DNA from: an uncultured Bacilli bacterium
Lineage (GTDB): Bacteria; Bacillota_I; Bacilli_A; RF39; UBA660
Assembly: GCA_934101495.1 (NCBI GenBank)
Contig: CAKORG010000035.1
Span: 1 to 7,423, forward strand
Direction: 5' to 3'
Length of the DNA: 7,423 nt
Below the pieces are notes generated by a model, which was not told where the DNA came from, did no database searches, and saw only the letters and a program-made list of their open reading frames with translations. Both the position numbers and the translations under genes were made by a program. Each line of letters begins with the position of its first letter. Positions within the stretch are counted from its first letter, which is position 1. Positions 1 to 6,795 of the stretch are shown one piece after another.

Positions 1-7
1 GTCTTAC

Positions 8-15
8 CCTCCTTA
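8..15 (-). promoter_or_regulatory. Strong ribosome binding site for a gene starting just left of the window
   Basis: The minus strand reads AAGGAGGG followed by TAAGAC up to the window edge. This is the same AAGGAGGG core that precedes the GIY-YIG gene at 6782. With six bases already between it and the edge, a start codon immediately outside position 1 would have normal spacing. The promoter at 64-92 points the same way. The gene itself is not visible, so its identity is unknown. Confidence 0.6.
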
Positions 16-27
16 TAAAAGAAAAAA

Positions 28-51
28 TTCTATACTTTAAATTGTATAGAA
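28..51. repeat. Perfect inverted repeat, operator-like
   Basis: TTCTATAC at 28-35 and GTATAGAA at 44-51 are exact reverse complements separated by 8 bases (24 bp in all). The stem is A/T-rich and has no following T-run in either direction, so it is a poor intrinsic terminator. It lies just downstream of the expected transcription start of the minus-strand promoter at 64-92 and upstream of the ribosome binding site at 8-15. That position would suit a repressor operator; the operator role is inference. Confidence 0.5.
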
Positions 52-63
52 CTCTATGATTCA

Positions 64-92
64 ATTATACTACATTATCTCTTAAATGTCTG
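64..92 (-). promoter_or_regulatory. SigA-type promoter reading left out of the window
   Basis: On the minus strand a perfect TATAAT (-10, plus coordinates 69-64) is preceded, with exactly 17 bases between, by CAGACA (92-87), a 4/6 match to TTGACA. Transcription would start near position 57 and run through the palindrome at 28-51 to the ribosome binding site at 8-15. The -10 box and spacing are good, the -35 is only fair, and the orientation agrees with the edge ribosome binding site. Confidence 0.5.
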
Positions 93-118
93 CAATAATC
101 ATGCAATTTTTGAGAAAA

Positions 119-140
119 TTGTTCCCGAGTTGTTCCCAAG
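119..140. repeat. Tandem 11-bp direct repeat TTGTTCCC(G/A)AG
   Basis: Two adjacent 11-base units, TTGTTCCCGAG (119-129) and TTGTTCCCAAG (130-140), differ at one position. An 11-bp period puts both copies on about the same face of the helix, as for a pair of protein binding sites. The period is not a multiple of three, so it does not argue for a repeated peptide. It lies upstream of the promoter at 64-92. Function unknown. Confidence 0.5.
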
Positions 141-141
141 A

Positions 142-254
142 ATTATTTTTATTCTTCTTTATACTCACAAGCCCTTATAAAATGGGCATAAAAAATGAGA
201 GCACTGTTAAATCCTGTCTTCAGGAGGTAATTAGGTTCCATATTATCAATATTT
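142..254. other. Gene-free stretch with two short hairpins
   Basis: No convincing gene lies here. Two small stem-loops are visible: GCCC (171-174) pairing with GGGC (184-187), and TCCTG (212-216) pairing with CAGGA (221-225) around a 4-base loop. Next to the second, the plus strand reads AGGAGGT with no start codon at a usable distance; on the minus strand this is ACCTCCT, like the anti-Shine-Dalgarno of 16S rRNA. A 30-codon minus-strand reading frame (241-149) has no ribosome binding site. The stretch could be a small RNA, a recombination site or decayed sequence, and I cannot tell which. Confidence 0.3.
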
Positions 255-289
255 ATAAAATATATAAAACCCTTTATTTATAAGGGGTT
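255..289 (-). terminator. Candidate intrinsic terminator
   Basis: AACCC...GGGTT arms form a 9-bp stem with a 4-base loop (268-289). On the minus strand one C-A mismatch interrupts the stem and a T-rich tail (TTTATATATTTT) follows. This would end transcripts from the membrane protein gene at 712-368, or the hsd operon if it reads through. On the plus strand the mismatch becomes a G-U pair, but no T-run follows. The tail is broken by A residues, so strength is uncertain. Confidence 0.4.
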
Positions 290-330
290 ATGAACATATT
301 AGTTTATTTAAGTTTATTCAAATTTATATG

Positions 331-367
331 TTTTAGGTACTTTAAGCACCTAATTACGTACCTAAAA
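331..367. repeat. Nested inverted repeat after the membrane protein gene
   Basis: TTTTAGGTAC (331-340) and GTACCTAAAA (358-367) are perfect 10-bp reverse complements with 17 bases between. The left arm can also pair differently: AGGTACTT (335-342) with AAGCACCT (344-351), matching except one position that becomes a G-U pair in minus-strand RNA. Three AGGT(A/G)C-type elements therefore compete for pairing. The repeat starts at the base after the stop codon of the 712-368 gene. It may stabilise or end that mRNA, although no T-run follows, or be a protein or recombinase site. Confidence 0.5.
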
Positions 368-712
368 TTATAGTTCGTTTTTCACTTTCAATAAGAAACC
401 ACAAACAATAATATACAAGATAAAAAATACAATAGCAACTATTATAATATTTTTAATTAAAAGTGAAATTCCATAAAACGAAAATGTAATCAATGCAAAA
501 TTAAATGTATATAAAATGCTACCAACAGCTGGTGCTTCACCACTTTCATAAATGCATCCAGTTAACAAATAAGATAAACAGCCGATAATTGCTCCGCCAA
601 CAACCAAATTAAATAAATCCGCTATACCTTGTGTAGCAAACACGTTAACAAATGGATTAGGTAAGTATATTTGTCTAAATATACTTCCTATAATACTAAC
701 AATACCATACAT
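368..712 (-). CDS. Small multi-pass membrane protein of unknown function (114 aa)
   Basis: I do not recognise this protein. It is strongly hydrophobic, with likely membrane spans near residues 31-51, 62-84 and 88-107, and a short lysine-containing C-terminus (KVKNEL). The first 25 residues (including FRQIYLPNPF) may form an interfacial helix. Two glycine-rich stretches (VVGGAIIG and the region around PAVG) flank a short acidic loop (YESGEAP). The ATG at 712 is supported by AAGGTG seven bases upstream and by a good promoter at 738-766. It lies 61 bp downstream of hsdS on the same strand, but its own promoter and different character suggest it is not part of the restriction enzyme. A holin-like, toxin/immunity or transporter-accessory role is possible, but nothing in the sequence decides. 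Coding status is fairly sure; function is unknown. Confidence 0.75.
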   Translation of the reverse strand: MYGIVSIIGSIFRQIYLPNPFVNVFATQGIADLFNLVVGGAIIGCLSYLLTGCIYESGEAPAVGSILYTFNFALITFSFYGISLLIKNIIIVAIVFFILYIIVCGFLLKVKNEL

Positions 713-737
713 AAGTTATCACCTTCTTTAGTAAGAT

Positions 738-766
738 ATTATATCATAAATAGAAAAAAGAACCAA
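738..766 (-). promoter_or_regulatory. Extended -10 promoter for the membrane protein gene
   Basis: The minus strand carries TGATATAAT: a perfect TATAAT at 743-738 with the TG extension at 746-745. A weak -35 (TTGGTT, 766-761) lies 17 bases upstream. The start would fall near 731, giving a leader of about 19 bases with an AAGGTG ribosome binding site before the ATG at 712. Extended -10 promoters tolerate poor -35 boxes, so this is a credible independent promoter just after the hsdS stop codon. Confidence 0.65.
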
Positions 767-773
767 TAAGGTC

Positions 774-2132
774 CTAATCAATACTATTAACCAAGTTTTC
801 TATATTATTACATAACGGTAATAATTGTTCTATTTTATCAACTATTCTTTTTTGTTCGTTCAGTGAAATATTAGGAATAGGAAAAGACTTTATTAATGGC
901 ATTGATATGTTATCGTTAGTTGAATTTTTGTTTTTTTGAATCATCTGTTGTATGAATGGTGCATTTAAACAATAATAAACAAATTTTGGAATAAATCCTT
1001 CTTTTATTTTAATAGTGGCCACCCTTTGATTTGTATAAAGATCTTCATCTATATTTTCTAACAAAATGTTTTTGCCAACAGTTCCACCCGTCATACACAT
1101 TATTATATTTTCATTATTTAATTTATATGGATCTAAGGATTTATTATAATCATATCTGACTATATTTTCTTTTTTAATTCCTTTTTCATCAAAATCAGAA
1201 ATTCTTATAATCCTAATTCCATCACTTACATATTCAGAGCTTTTAAACGCATATCCACCATTAATTGTAGCAATTTCAGATAATTCTATAACATTTGATG
1301 CATACTTTGATAATAAAGAATTCAATACTGATTTTTTCATATCTTTAGCAAAATTGTTTTTTAATAAATTTAATGTTTCTTCAATTGGTTTTATTTCATC
1401 AAGCATTGTAAATATTTCTTCTATTTTACTTACTATTCTCTGTTGTTCTTCAATAGGAGGCAAAGGAACTACAATGTTTCTGACATCTTCTACAGTAATT
1501 GTTCCTTGCGCAGTAGATTTATAATTTTTCATTATTTGCTTATACCCCATAGGTGATTGCAAGTACCAAAACAAATAGTCATACAATTCTTCATCAGTTA
1601 ATACTATTCTTGCAATTGCTCCACCTAAAATACATATATTGTCGTAATTATAATAGCCAACATTTCCTATACTAGCACCAACTATAGATAATAAAAGACT
1701 TTTCCCTTTTAATGTTATATTTGGAAACTTTTCAGTAAGTTCGATGGGAGCATAGTAAACAGTATCAAAATTAAAATTAGTTCCAGAAAAATCTCTTGTT
1801 TGTAAAAAAGGAATATATCCTTCTTTTGAATCTTTTATTAATCTTGGTTTTATATTTTTAGAATAATCAAAACCTGTTTGTTTAGTAATTAAATTAGAAA
1901 TACTTCCAAGTTTTATATATATCCAATTGTCAGGTATTTCAGGAAATTCATCATAGTTAATACTAGAATCATATTTTCCAATTTTTATTTCTTTATTCTT
2001 AATCAACTTTTCTTGTTCTTTTTTTATTAAATATATTCTGTCACAAATATTTTCATCGTTTTTATTATTTGTATTAGCTTTTCCCAAAAAAACGCTATTC
2101 AAAATACTCTTTTTTAATTCATCAACGATCAT
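774..2132 (-). CDS. hsdS: Type I restriction-modification specificity subunit HsdS
   Basis: HsdS recognises the bipartite DNA target of a type I system and holds the HsdM and HsdR subunits. At 452 aa it is full length, with two target recognition domains: the first about residues 66-222 (starting IPDNWIYIKLGSI), the second about 282-415 (starting VIELSEIATINGGYAF). Each is followed by the conserved segment, EEQQRIVSKIEEI (228-240) and NEQKRIVDKIEQL (425-437), leading into the spacer helices. The N-terminal ELKKSILNSVFLGKA mirrors the central MKKSVLNSLL (265-274), giving the circularly permuted repeat layout usual for this family. The ATG overlaps the hsdM stop as ATGA, and GGGTG lies seven bases upstream, so the two are translationally coupled. 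The DNA target cannot be read from the sequence. No second hsdS or recombinase gene is in the window. Identification is secure. Confidence 0.95.
   Translation of the reverse strand: MIVDELKKSILNSVFLGKANTNNKNDENICDRIYLIKKEQEKLIKNKEIKIGKYDSSINYDEFPEIPDNWIYIKLGSISNLITKQTGFDYSKNIKPRLIKDSKEGYIPFLQTRDFSGTNFNFDTVYYAPIELTEKFPNITLKGKSLLLSIVGASIGNVGYYNYDNICILGGAIARIVLTDEELYDYLFWYLQSPMGYKQIMKNYKSTAQGTITVEDVRNIVVPLPPIEEQQRIVSKIEEIFTMLDEIKPIEETLNLLKNNFAKDMKKSVLNSLLSKYASNVIELSEIATINGGYAFKSSEYVSDGIRIIRISDFDEKGIKKENIVRYDYNKSLDPYKLNNENIIMCMTGGTVGKNILLENIDEDLYTNQRVATIKIKEGFIPKFVYYCLNAPFIQQMIQKNKNSTNDNISMPLIKSFPIPNISLNEQKRIVDKIEQLLPLCNNIENLVNSID
828..1448. repeat. In-frame direct repeat pair inside hsdS (828-857 and 1419-1448)
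   Basis: Two 30-base segments match at 25 of 30 positions and lie 591 bases (197 codons) apart in the same frame. They encode EQQRIVSKIE and EQKRIVDKIE, the conserved segment after each target recognition domain. Such repeats can let half-genes recombine and change specificity. The coordinates span both copies and the recognition domain between them. Confidence 0.7.
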
Positions 2133-3616
2133 TCAATATCACCCATCAGTTTAATTATTTCAGATATTTTTTCATCCAATTGTTTTTCTAAAGATTCTCT
2201 TCTGCTAATAAATTTACTCATTGTTTCCTTTGGAGATAAAATTATTTCTTCTTCAATAGGAAATCCACATTGATCTAAATTATATCCTAAACCAATAATG
2301 TCTTGAACAGTATATTTTTTCGATTTCCATGTTTCGGTTAAAGAATCATCATCTTTTCTATCTTTAATTTCAACTCTGTTATTCCACCAGTTGATAATAT
2401 TATCAAAATGCTTATTTTCTACAGGTTTAGTTTTACTAAATGCTTTATATCCTTTAGGCATATCCATTCTATAAAACCAAACATCTTTTGTAGTGCCATT
2501 TTTATCAAAAAACAAAAGATTTGTAGCAATGGTTGTATATGGTGCAAAAATAGATCCTGGCAATCTGATTATTGTATGCAAATTACATTCTTCGATTAGT
2601 TTCTTTTTTATCGCAACTTTTGTATTATCATTTCCAAATAAGAATCCATCTGGAAGCACTATTCCAACTCTTCCGTTTTGTTTTAATCTGTATAATATTT
2701 CTACCATAAATAAATCTGCTGTCTCTGAATTTCTTAATTCTGTTGGAAAATTTTGTTGAATAGATTTCTTCTCAGTTCCACCATATGGAGGATTCATAAG
2801 AATAACATCAAATTTATCTTTTTCTTCATAATCTCTTACATTTTTTTCTAAAGAATTTCCTCTTATAATATTAGGTTCATTTATATCATGAAGTAGCATA
2901 TTAGTAGTACATAACAAATATGGTAATGATTTCTTTTCAACACCATAAAAAGCTTTTTTTAATTCCTCGTTTGAGGATGTGTCTTCTGCACTTTCTTTCA
3001 TATGATTAAGTGCTGATACTAAGAATCCTCCTGTTCCACATGCAAAATCTGCAACAGATTCTCCTATTTTGGGATCAACCATTTTAACAACAAAATCTGT
3101 TACAGCTCTAGGAGTATAGAATTCTCCTGACTTACCAGCTGATTGTAAATCTTTTAATATTGTTTCATATATTTCATTAAATGCATGTCTTGTTTGAAAA
3201 TCAGTTAAATCTATTTCATTTAAAACATTAACAACTTGTCTAATTAATACTCCATCTTTCATATAGTTGTTTAAGTCCTCAAACACTTCTCTAACTATTC
3301 TACCTCTAATAGGAGTTGTTTCATTTATTTCTAATTCTTTTAATGCGTTAAATAAATTAATTATAAAATTAGATAATTCATCACCAGTCATAGCTTTTCC
3401 ATCTTTATTATCTGGTGCCCAATTTCTCCATCTATATTTTTCTGGAATAATTGATCTATAATCATCTTCTAATATTTCCCATTCTGATTCTTTTGCGTCA
3501 TATAGCTTTAGAAATAACATCCAAACAATTTGTTCTATTCTTTGAGCATCACCATTTACACCAGCATCCTGACGCATAATATCTTGTAGTCTTTTTATCA
3601 TTGTTCCTATGTTCAT
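2129..3616 (-). CDS. hsdM: Type I restriction-modification DNA methyltransferase subunit HsdM
   Basis: HsdM transfers a methyl group from S-adenosylmethionine to the N6 of adenine in the site chosen by HsdS, protecting host DNA. At 495 aa it is typical in length. The N-terminal helical domain covers about residues 5-150 and is followed by GEFYTPR (164-170), a conserved lead-in of N6-adenine type I methylases. Motif I is ADFACGTGGF (189-198, cofactor binding) and the catalytic motif IV is NPPYGG (275-280). The charged C-terminus (about 455-495) looks helical or coiled and probably contacts HsdS. The ATG at 3616 has AGGAG nine bases upstream; its first bases overlap the hsdR stop codon, placing the gene 12 nt after hsdR. 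The hsdS start overlaps its TGA stop. All expected motifs are intact, so active methylation is predicted. Confidence 0.96.
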   Translation of the reverse strand: MNIGTMIKRLQDIMRQDAGVNGDAQRIEQIVWMLFLKLYDAKESEWEILEDDYRSIIPEKYRWRNWAPDNKDGKAMTGDELSNFIINLFNALKELEINETTPIRGRIVREVFEDLNNYMKDGVLIRQVVNVLNEIDLTDFQTRHAFNEIYETILKDLQSAGKSGEFYTPRAVTDFVVKMVDPKIGESVADFACGTGGFLVSALNHMKESAEDTSSNEELKKAFYGVEKKSLPYLLCTTNMLLHDINEPNIIRGNSLEKNVRDYEEKDKFDVILMNPPYGGTEKKSIQQNFPTELRNSETADLFMVEILYRLKQNGRVGIVLPDGFLFGNDNTKVAIKKKLIEECNLHTIIRLPGSIFAPYTTIATNLLFFDKNGTTKDVWFYRMDMPKGYKAFSKTKPVENKHFDNIINWWNNRVEIKDRKDDDSLTETWKSKKYTVQDIIGLGYNLDQCGFPIEEEIILSPKETMSKFISRRESLEKQLDEKISEIIKLMGDIE

Positions 3617-3628
3617 TCATTCTCACTC

Positions 3629-5947
3629 CTAACTGTATAATAATCTTTTAACATTGTTTATCATATTTAAATATTTTTCTTTTCCACCAAATAAGTTAAC
3701 TATTGGAACTAGTCCACCAAATTTATTAAAGTTTTTAACTTCTAATAATCTGATATTTTCAAGTTCTAATATTCCTTTATTTTGATATACGCTTAAGATT
3801 TCATCAATAACATTTTTTTGACTTTCATTATATTGATTAATTTCTTCACTTTCTTTTACTTTTTCTACTCTTTCTTCTTTAGGTACTACTTCTTTATCAA
3901 ATGCGACATTACTTAATAAATCAAATATATCAATATTATCATTTACTTTATCAAATAATGCATCAACCATAACACCTTCTCCTAATAGAAATTCAACAAA
4001 TTCTTTTTTAGAATCGGCTCTAAGCCACTCTTGTTCAAAGCCTCCATAATTTGTATACATTCTCTTAAGATTCTTCTTAGAATATTCCATAATTGATTCA
4101 GTTATTAATTTACCATCTGCATCATAATATTTGATTGTTTCATTTAATATTGAAACATCAACACCATTTATATATACTTTCTTAAATCCTTCGTCATCAA
4201 CATCACCACTTATTGGTAAATTGGGTTTGTTATCATCGATTCCAAAAGATTTAGGAGTTTTTGGTTCTTTACCATCTCCACCATCAACATCTAATACCAT
4301 TTCAGCAGGTCCATTGAAGTTTGGATCAGCAAATTTTTCAGAATTATTTCTAAAATCCATTATAGTAAAATATTCTTTACCTTTACTTTCGTATAATCTA
4401 GTACCTCTACCTATAATTTGTTTGAATTCTGTCATTGACTGAATATCTTCATCTAGTGCAATTAGTTTAACTGTTTTAGTATCCACACCAGTAGTAAGTA
4501 ATTTAGAAGTTGTAGCTATTACTGGATATACAGTATTAGCATCAATAAAATCATCTAATTTATTTTTACCTTCCATATCATTACTTGTTATTCTAACAAC
4601 ATAATTTGGATTTTGTTGCATCATATCTGCATTTTCATTTGCTAATGCATTTCTCATTCTTAAAGCATGTTCAGTGTCTACACAAAATACTATTGTTCTT
4701 GAATATCTATCTGTTGCTTTAAGGTATTCTGTAATCCTTTTAGCAACAACTTGCGTTCTTTCATCTATTACAATAGTTCTATCAAAATCATGGACTGTAT
4801 ACTCCTTATCCTCTACTTCATATCCATCTTCATCTAGTTTCCCTTTTTCAGGTCTATAACCTTCTAAGTCTTTATCTAAACTTACTTTAATAACTTTATA
4901 TGGTGCTAGGAAACCATCTTCAATTCCATCTTTTAAAGAATATGTATAAATTGGTTCACCAAAATAATTAATATTTGAAACATCATTTGTTTCTTTTGGA
5001 GTAGCTGTCATACCAATTTGTGTAGCACTATTAAAATAGGTTAATATCTCATGCCAGTTTGAATCATCTCTGGCACTACTTCTATGACACTCATCTACTA
5101 TAATTAAGTCAAAGAAGTCAGGTTTAAATTGTTTATATATTTGTGCTTCACTACTTCTTAATTGATGATATAAAGACATATATATTTCATATGATGAATC
5201 CATATTTCTATTTTCAACTTTTGTCATAACTTTTTGGAAAGGTTTAAAATCATTTTGCATTGTTTGATCAATAAGAATATTTCTATCAGCAAGATATAGT
5301 ATTTTCTTTTTTGAACCAGACTTGTATAATCTATGGATTATTTGAAAAGCAGTAAATGTTTTACCTGTTCCAGTAGCCATTACTAAAAGAATTCTCTTTT
5401 GACCTTTTGCTATCGCTTCAACAGTTTTATTAATTGCAATTCTTTGATAATATCTTGGAGTTTTATATGCACTCATAAAATAATAAGGTTCAGTAATAAC
5501 TTTTAATTGTTCCTCAGTTAATTCCTTTTCTTCTACATATCTATTCCATAACTCTTCAGGTGTTGGGAATTCTTCCATAGATAATTCTCTTTCTTTACCT
5601 GTTAACCTATCATGTTCATAAAACTTAGAACCATTTGAAGAATATGCAAAAGGAATATCCAAATCAACTGCATAACCTATTGCTTGTTGAATACCATGTG
5701 CTTCAGTAACATTATTGTCCTTAGCTTCAATAATTGCTATTGGTAAATTTGATTTATATGATAACAGATAATCAACAAATTTTCTCTTACCTCTAGTAGC
5801 AACATTTTCTCTAACGTTCATTTTGCCGGCAGTATAATAATACTCACATCTAACTTGAGTTTGAATATCCCAGTTAGATTTTTGAATTGCTGGAGTAATA
5901 TATTTAATTTTAATATCTTCTTCACTTAATTCTTTAATACTTACCAT
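3629..5947 (-). CDS. hsdR: Type I restriction endonuclease/translocase subunit HsdR (EcoAI/EcoEI-like)
   Basis: HsdR joins the HsdM-HsdS complex, pumps DNA using ATP and cuts unmethylated DNA away from the target. Residues here count from the ATG at 5947 (772 aa). The N-terminal nuclease domain has D59, then E74-A-K76 in AIIEAKDNN (the D...ExK signature). The motor follows: the Q-motif region RYYQ (165-168), Walker A ATGTGKT (191-197), DECH (285-288), TATP (314-317), TTGVDT (485-490) and QIIGRGTR (510-517). The tail from about 616 resembles the EcoEI R C-terminal domain. The length fits the compact HsdRs of about 800 aa, not the roughly 1000-1170 aa of EcoR124I or EcoKI. A GTG at 5959 could add four residues, but AGGTGG (5961-5956) lies eight bases before the ATG and overlaps that GTG, so the ATG is preferred. 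It begins one base after the upstream gene's stop, implying coupled translation. Confidence 0.95.
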   Translation of the reverse strand: MVSIKELSEEDIKIKYITPAIQKSNWDIQTQVRCEYYYTAGKMNVRENVATRGKRKFVDYLLSYKSNLPIAIIEAKDNNVTEAHGIQQAIGYAVDLDIPFAYSSNGSKFYEHDRLTGKERELSMEEFPTPEELWNRYVEEKELTEEQLKVITEPYYFMSAYKTPRYYQRIAINKTVEAIAKGQKRILLVMATGTGKTFTAFQIIHRLYKSGSKKKILYLADRNILIDQTMQNDFKPFQKVMTKVENRNMDSSYEIYMSLYHQLRSSEAQIYKQFKPDFFDLIIVDECHRSSARDDSNWHEILTYFNSATQIGMTATPKETNDVSNINYFGEPIYTYSLKDGIEDGFLAPYKVIKVSLDKDLEGYRPEKGKLDEDGYEVEDKEYTVHDFDRTIVIDERTQVVAKRITEYLKATDRYSRTIVFCVDTEHALRMRNALANENADMMQQNPNYVVRITSNDMEGKNKLDDFIDANTVYPVIATTSKLLTTGVDTKTVKLIALDEDIQSMTEFKQIIGRGTRLYESKGKEYFTIMDFRNNSEKFADPNFNGPAEMVLDVDGGDGKEPKTPKSFGIDDNKPNLPISGDVDDEGFKKVYINGVDVSILNETIKYYDADGKLITESIMEYSKKNLKRMYTNYGGFEQEWLRADSKKEFVEFLLGEGVMVDALFDKVNDNIDIFDLLSNVAFDKEVVPKEERVEKVKESEEINQYNESQKNVIDEILSVYQNKGILELENIRLLEVKNFNKFGGLVPIVNLFGGKEKYLNMINNVKRLLYS

Positions 5948-5948
5948 A

Positions 5949-6782
5949 CTACTCACCACCTATTATTTTTTTTAAAGAAACATTATCTTTATTTTTCCAT
6001 TCAGTATAACCATTTGCATTTCTACCTAGAATAGCAATCGCTGCCATTGAAGGTGATGAAAATAAATGATCATTTATATATACATTATCTACTAAATCTG
6101 TTGAACTTCTTTCTTTTTCAAAAAATCCATTTAATGAAGGTGATAAACTTTCAAATACACCTTCTTTAACTTTAGATCCTTTTAAAACAACAAATCCTTC
6201 ATCTGTTAACATACCCTTTGCATATTCAATTCCATTATTAGTTAAATGTAATGTTTTGTCTACTTCTTTAATTTCATTAACCAATTGAATAAATAATTTA
6301 TAACCAAACATATTAGTAATTATTTTTATTTTACTAATAAACTTTTCTGCTCTTATTTCATCTGCATTACTTAATGATGACTTTGTTGGATTAGATTCAT
6401 TTTTTATAATACATCTATTAGCTTTTTTACCTACTTCATATAATTCATGTTCTATATATTTTATATGTGCTTTATTTAATGAATTATCTTTACTTACAAA
6501 TACAACACACTCATTCCAAAAGTCTTTATTTTTATTGTGTTGATATAATCTGCTATATATGTCTTCTGCTTCCCCAATATATGCTATTTTTTCAGCAGTA
6601 TTTTCATCATCACCAAATAATATATATACTCCTGTATTATTTATATAATCTAAACCAGAAGCTTCTTTTAATTTATTTCTGGGTATTTTATAACTAATTC
6701 CAAACCAATCATCTACTGAACATTCAATTATTCCAGTAGGATTATTTTCTTCTATAATAAATTGCAATACCTGTTTATTCAT
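5949..6782 (-). CDS. GIY-YIG nuclease-family protein with DUF4357-like C-terminus
   Basis: The 277-aa protein has a GIY-YIG fold at about residues 48-125: GVYIL (51-55, the GIY element), AYIGEAEDIYSRL (67-79, the YIG element with R78), and IEHELYEVGKKAN with a candidate catalytic E111 and N122. The key residues appear intact, so nuclease activity is plausible. Residues about 190-262 (TDEGFVVLKGSKV, then SPSMAAIAILGRNANGYTEW) match my recollection of DUF4357, a small domain often found near restriction-modification genes. The ATG at 6782 has an excellent ribosome binding site, AAGGAGGG (6795-6788), five bases upstream. Its TAG stop lies one base from the hsdR ATG, so it is almost certainly co-transcribed and translationally coupled with hsdRMS. 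It may assist restriction or act as a second defence nuclease; neither is shown by the sequence. Family call is firm, role open. Confidence 0.85.
   Translation of the reverse strand: MNKQVLQFIIEENNPTGIIECSVDDWFGISYKIPRNKLKEASGLDYINNTGVYILFGDDENTAEKIAYIGEAEDIYSRLYQHNKNKDFWNECVVFVSKDNSLNKAHIKYIEHELYEVGKKANRCIIKNESNPTKSSLSNADEIRAEKFISKIKIITNMFGYKLFIQLVNEIKEVDKTLHLTNNGIEYAKGMLTDEGFVVLKGSKVKEGVFESLSPSLNGFFEKERSSTDLVDNVYINDHLFSSPSMAAIAILGRNANGYTEWKNKDNVSLKKIIGGE
5954..5961 (-). promoter_or_regulatory. Ribosome binding site deciding the hsdR start, inside the upstream gene
   Basis: AGGTGGTG on the minus strand lies within the last codons (GGT GGT GAG) of the GIY-YIG gene. Counting from AGGTGG there are eight bases to the ATG at 5947, a normal distance, whereas the alternative GTG at 5959 falls inside the site. 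HsdR translation therefore probably depends on ribosomes arriving from the GIY-YIG gene. Confidence 0.65.
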
Positions 6783-6795
6783 ACTTTCCCTCCTT

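Noticed and set aside
86..283. 65-codon plus-strand reading frame near the left end
   Set aside because: It has no ribosome binding site, overlaps the promoter, the tandem repeat and the terminator-like hairpin, is low-complexity (runs of F, I, Y and K), and opposes every supported gene.
2408..2759. Two overlapping plus-strand frames (63 and 88 codons) opposite hsdM
   Set aside because: They are antisense shadows of conserved HsdM coding sequence, with no ribosome binding site or recognisable domain.
3267..3461. 64-codon plus-strand frame opposite the hsdM N-terminal region
   Set aside because: Antisense to a well-conserved HsdM region; serine/leucine-rich shadow typical of reversed AT-rich coding DNA.
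4131..4859. Plus-strand frames of 103 and 61 codons opposite hsdR
   Set aside because: Serine/proline-rich shadows of HsdR, without start signals; HsdR motifs are continuous on the other strand.
5948..5959. GTG at 5959 as the hsdR start (776 aa, overlapping the upstream gene)
   Set aside because: The ribosome binding site AGGTGG overlaps this GTG, while it lies at the right distance from the ATG at 5947; the four extra residues add nothing recognisable.
6467..6697. 76-codon plus-strand frame opposite the GIY-YIG gene
   Set aside because: Rich in Y, L and Q, lies antisense to the GIY-YIG motifs, and has no ribosome binding site.
774..6782. A broken or phase-off restriction system
   Set aside because: All subunits are full length, the nuclease, helicase and methylase motifs are intact, and I saw no long simple-sequence tract suited to slippage or internal stop in any of the frames.
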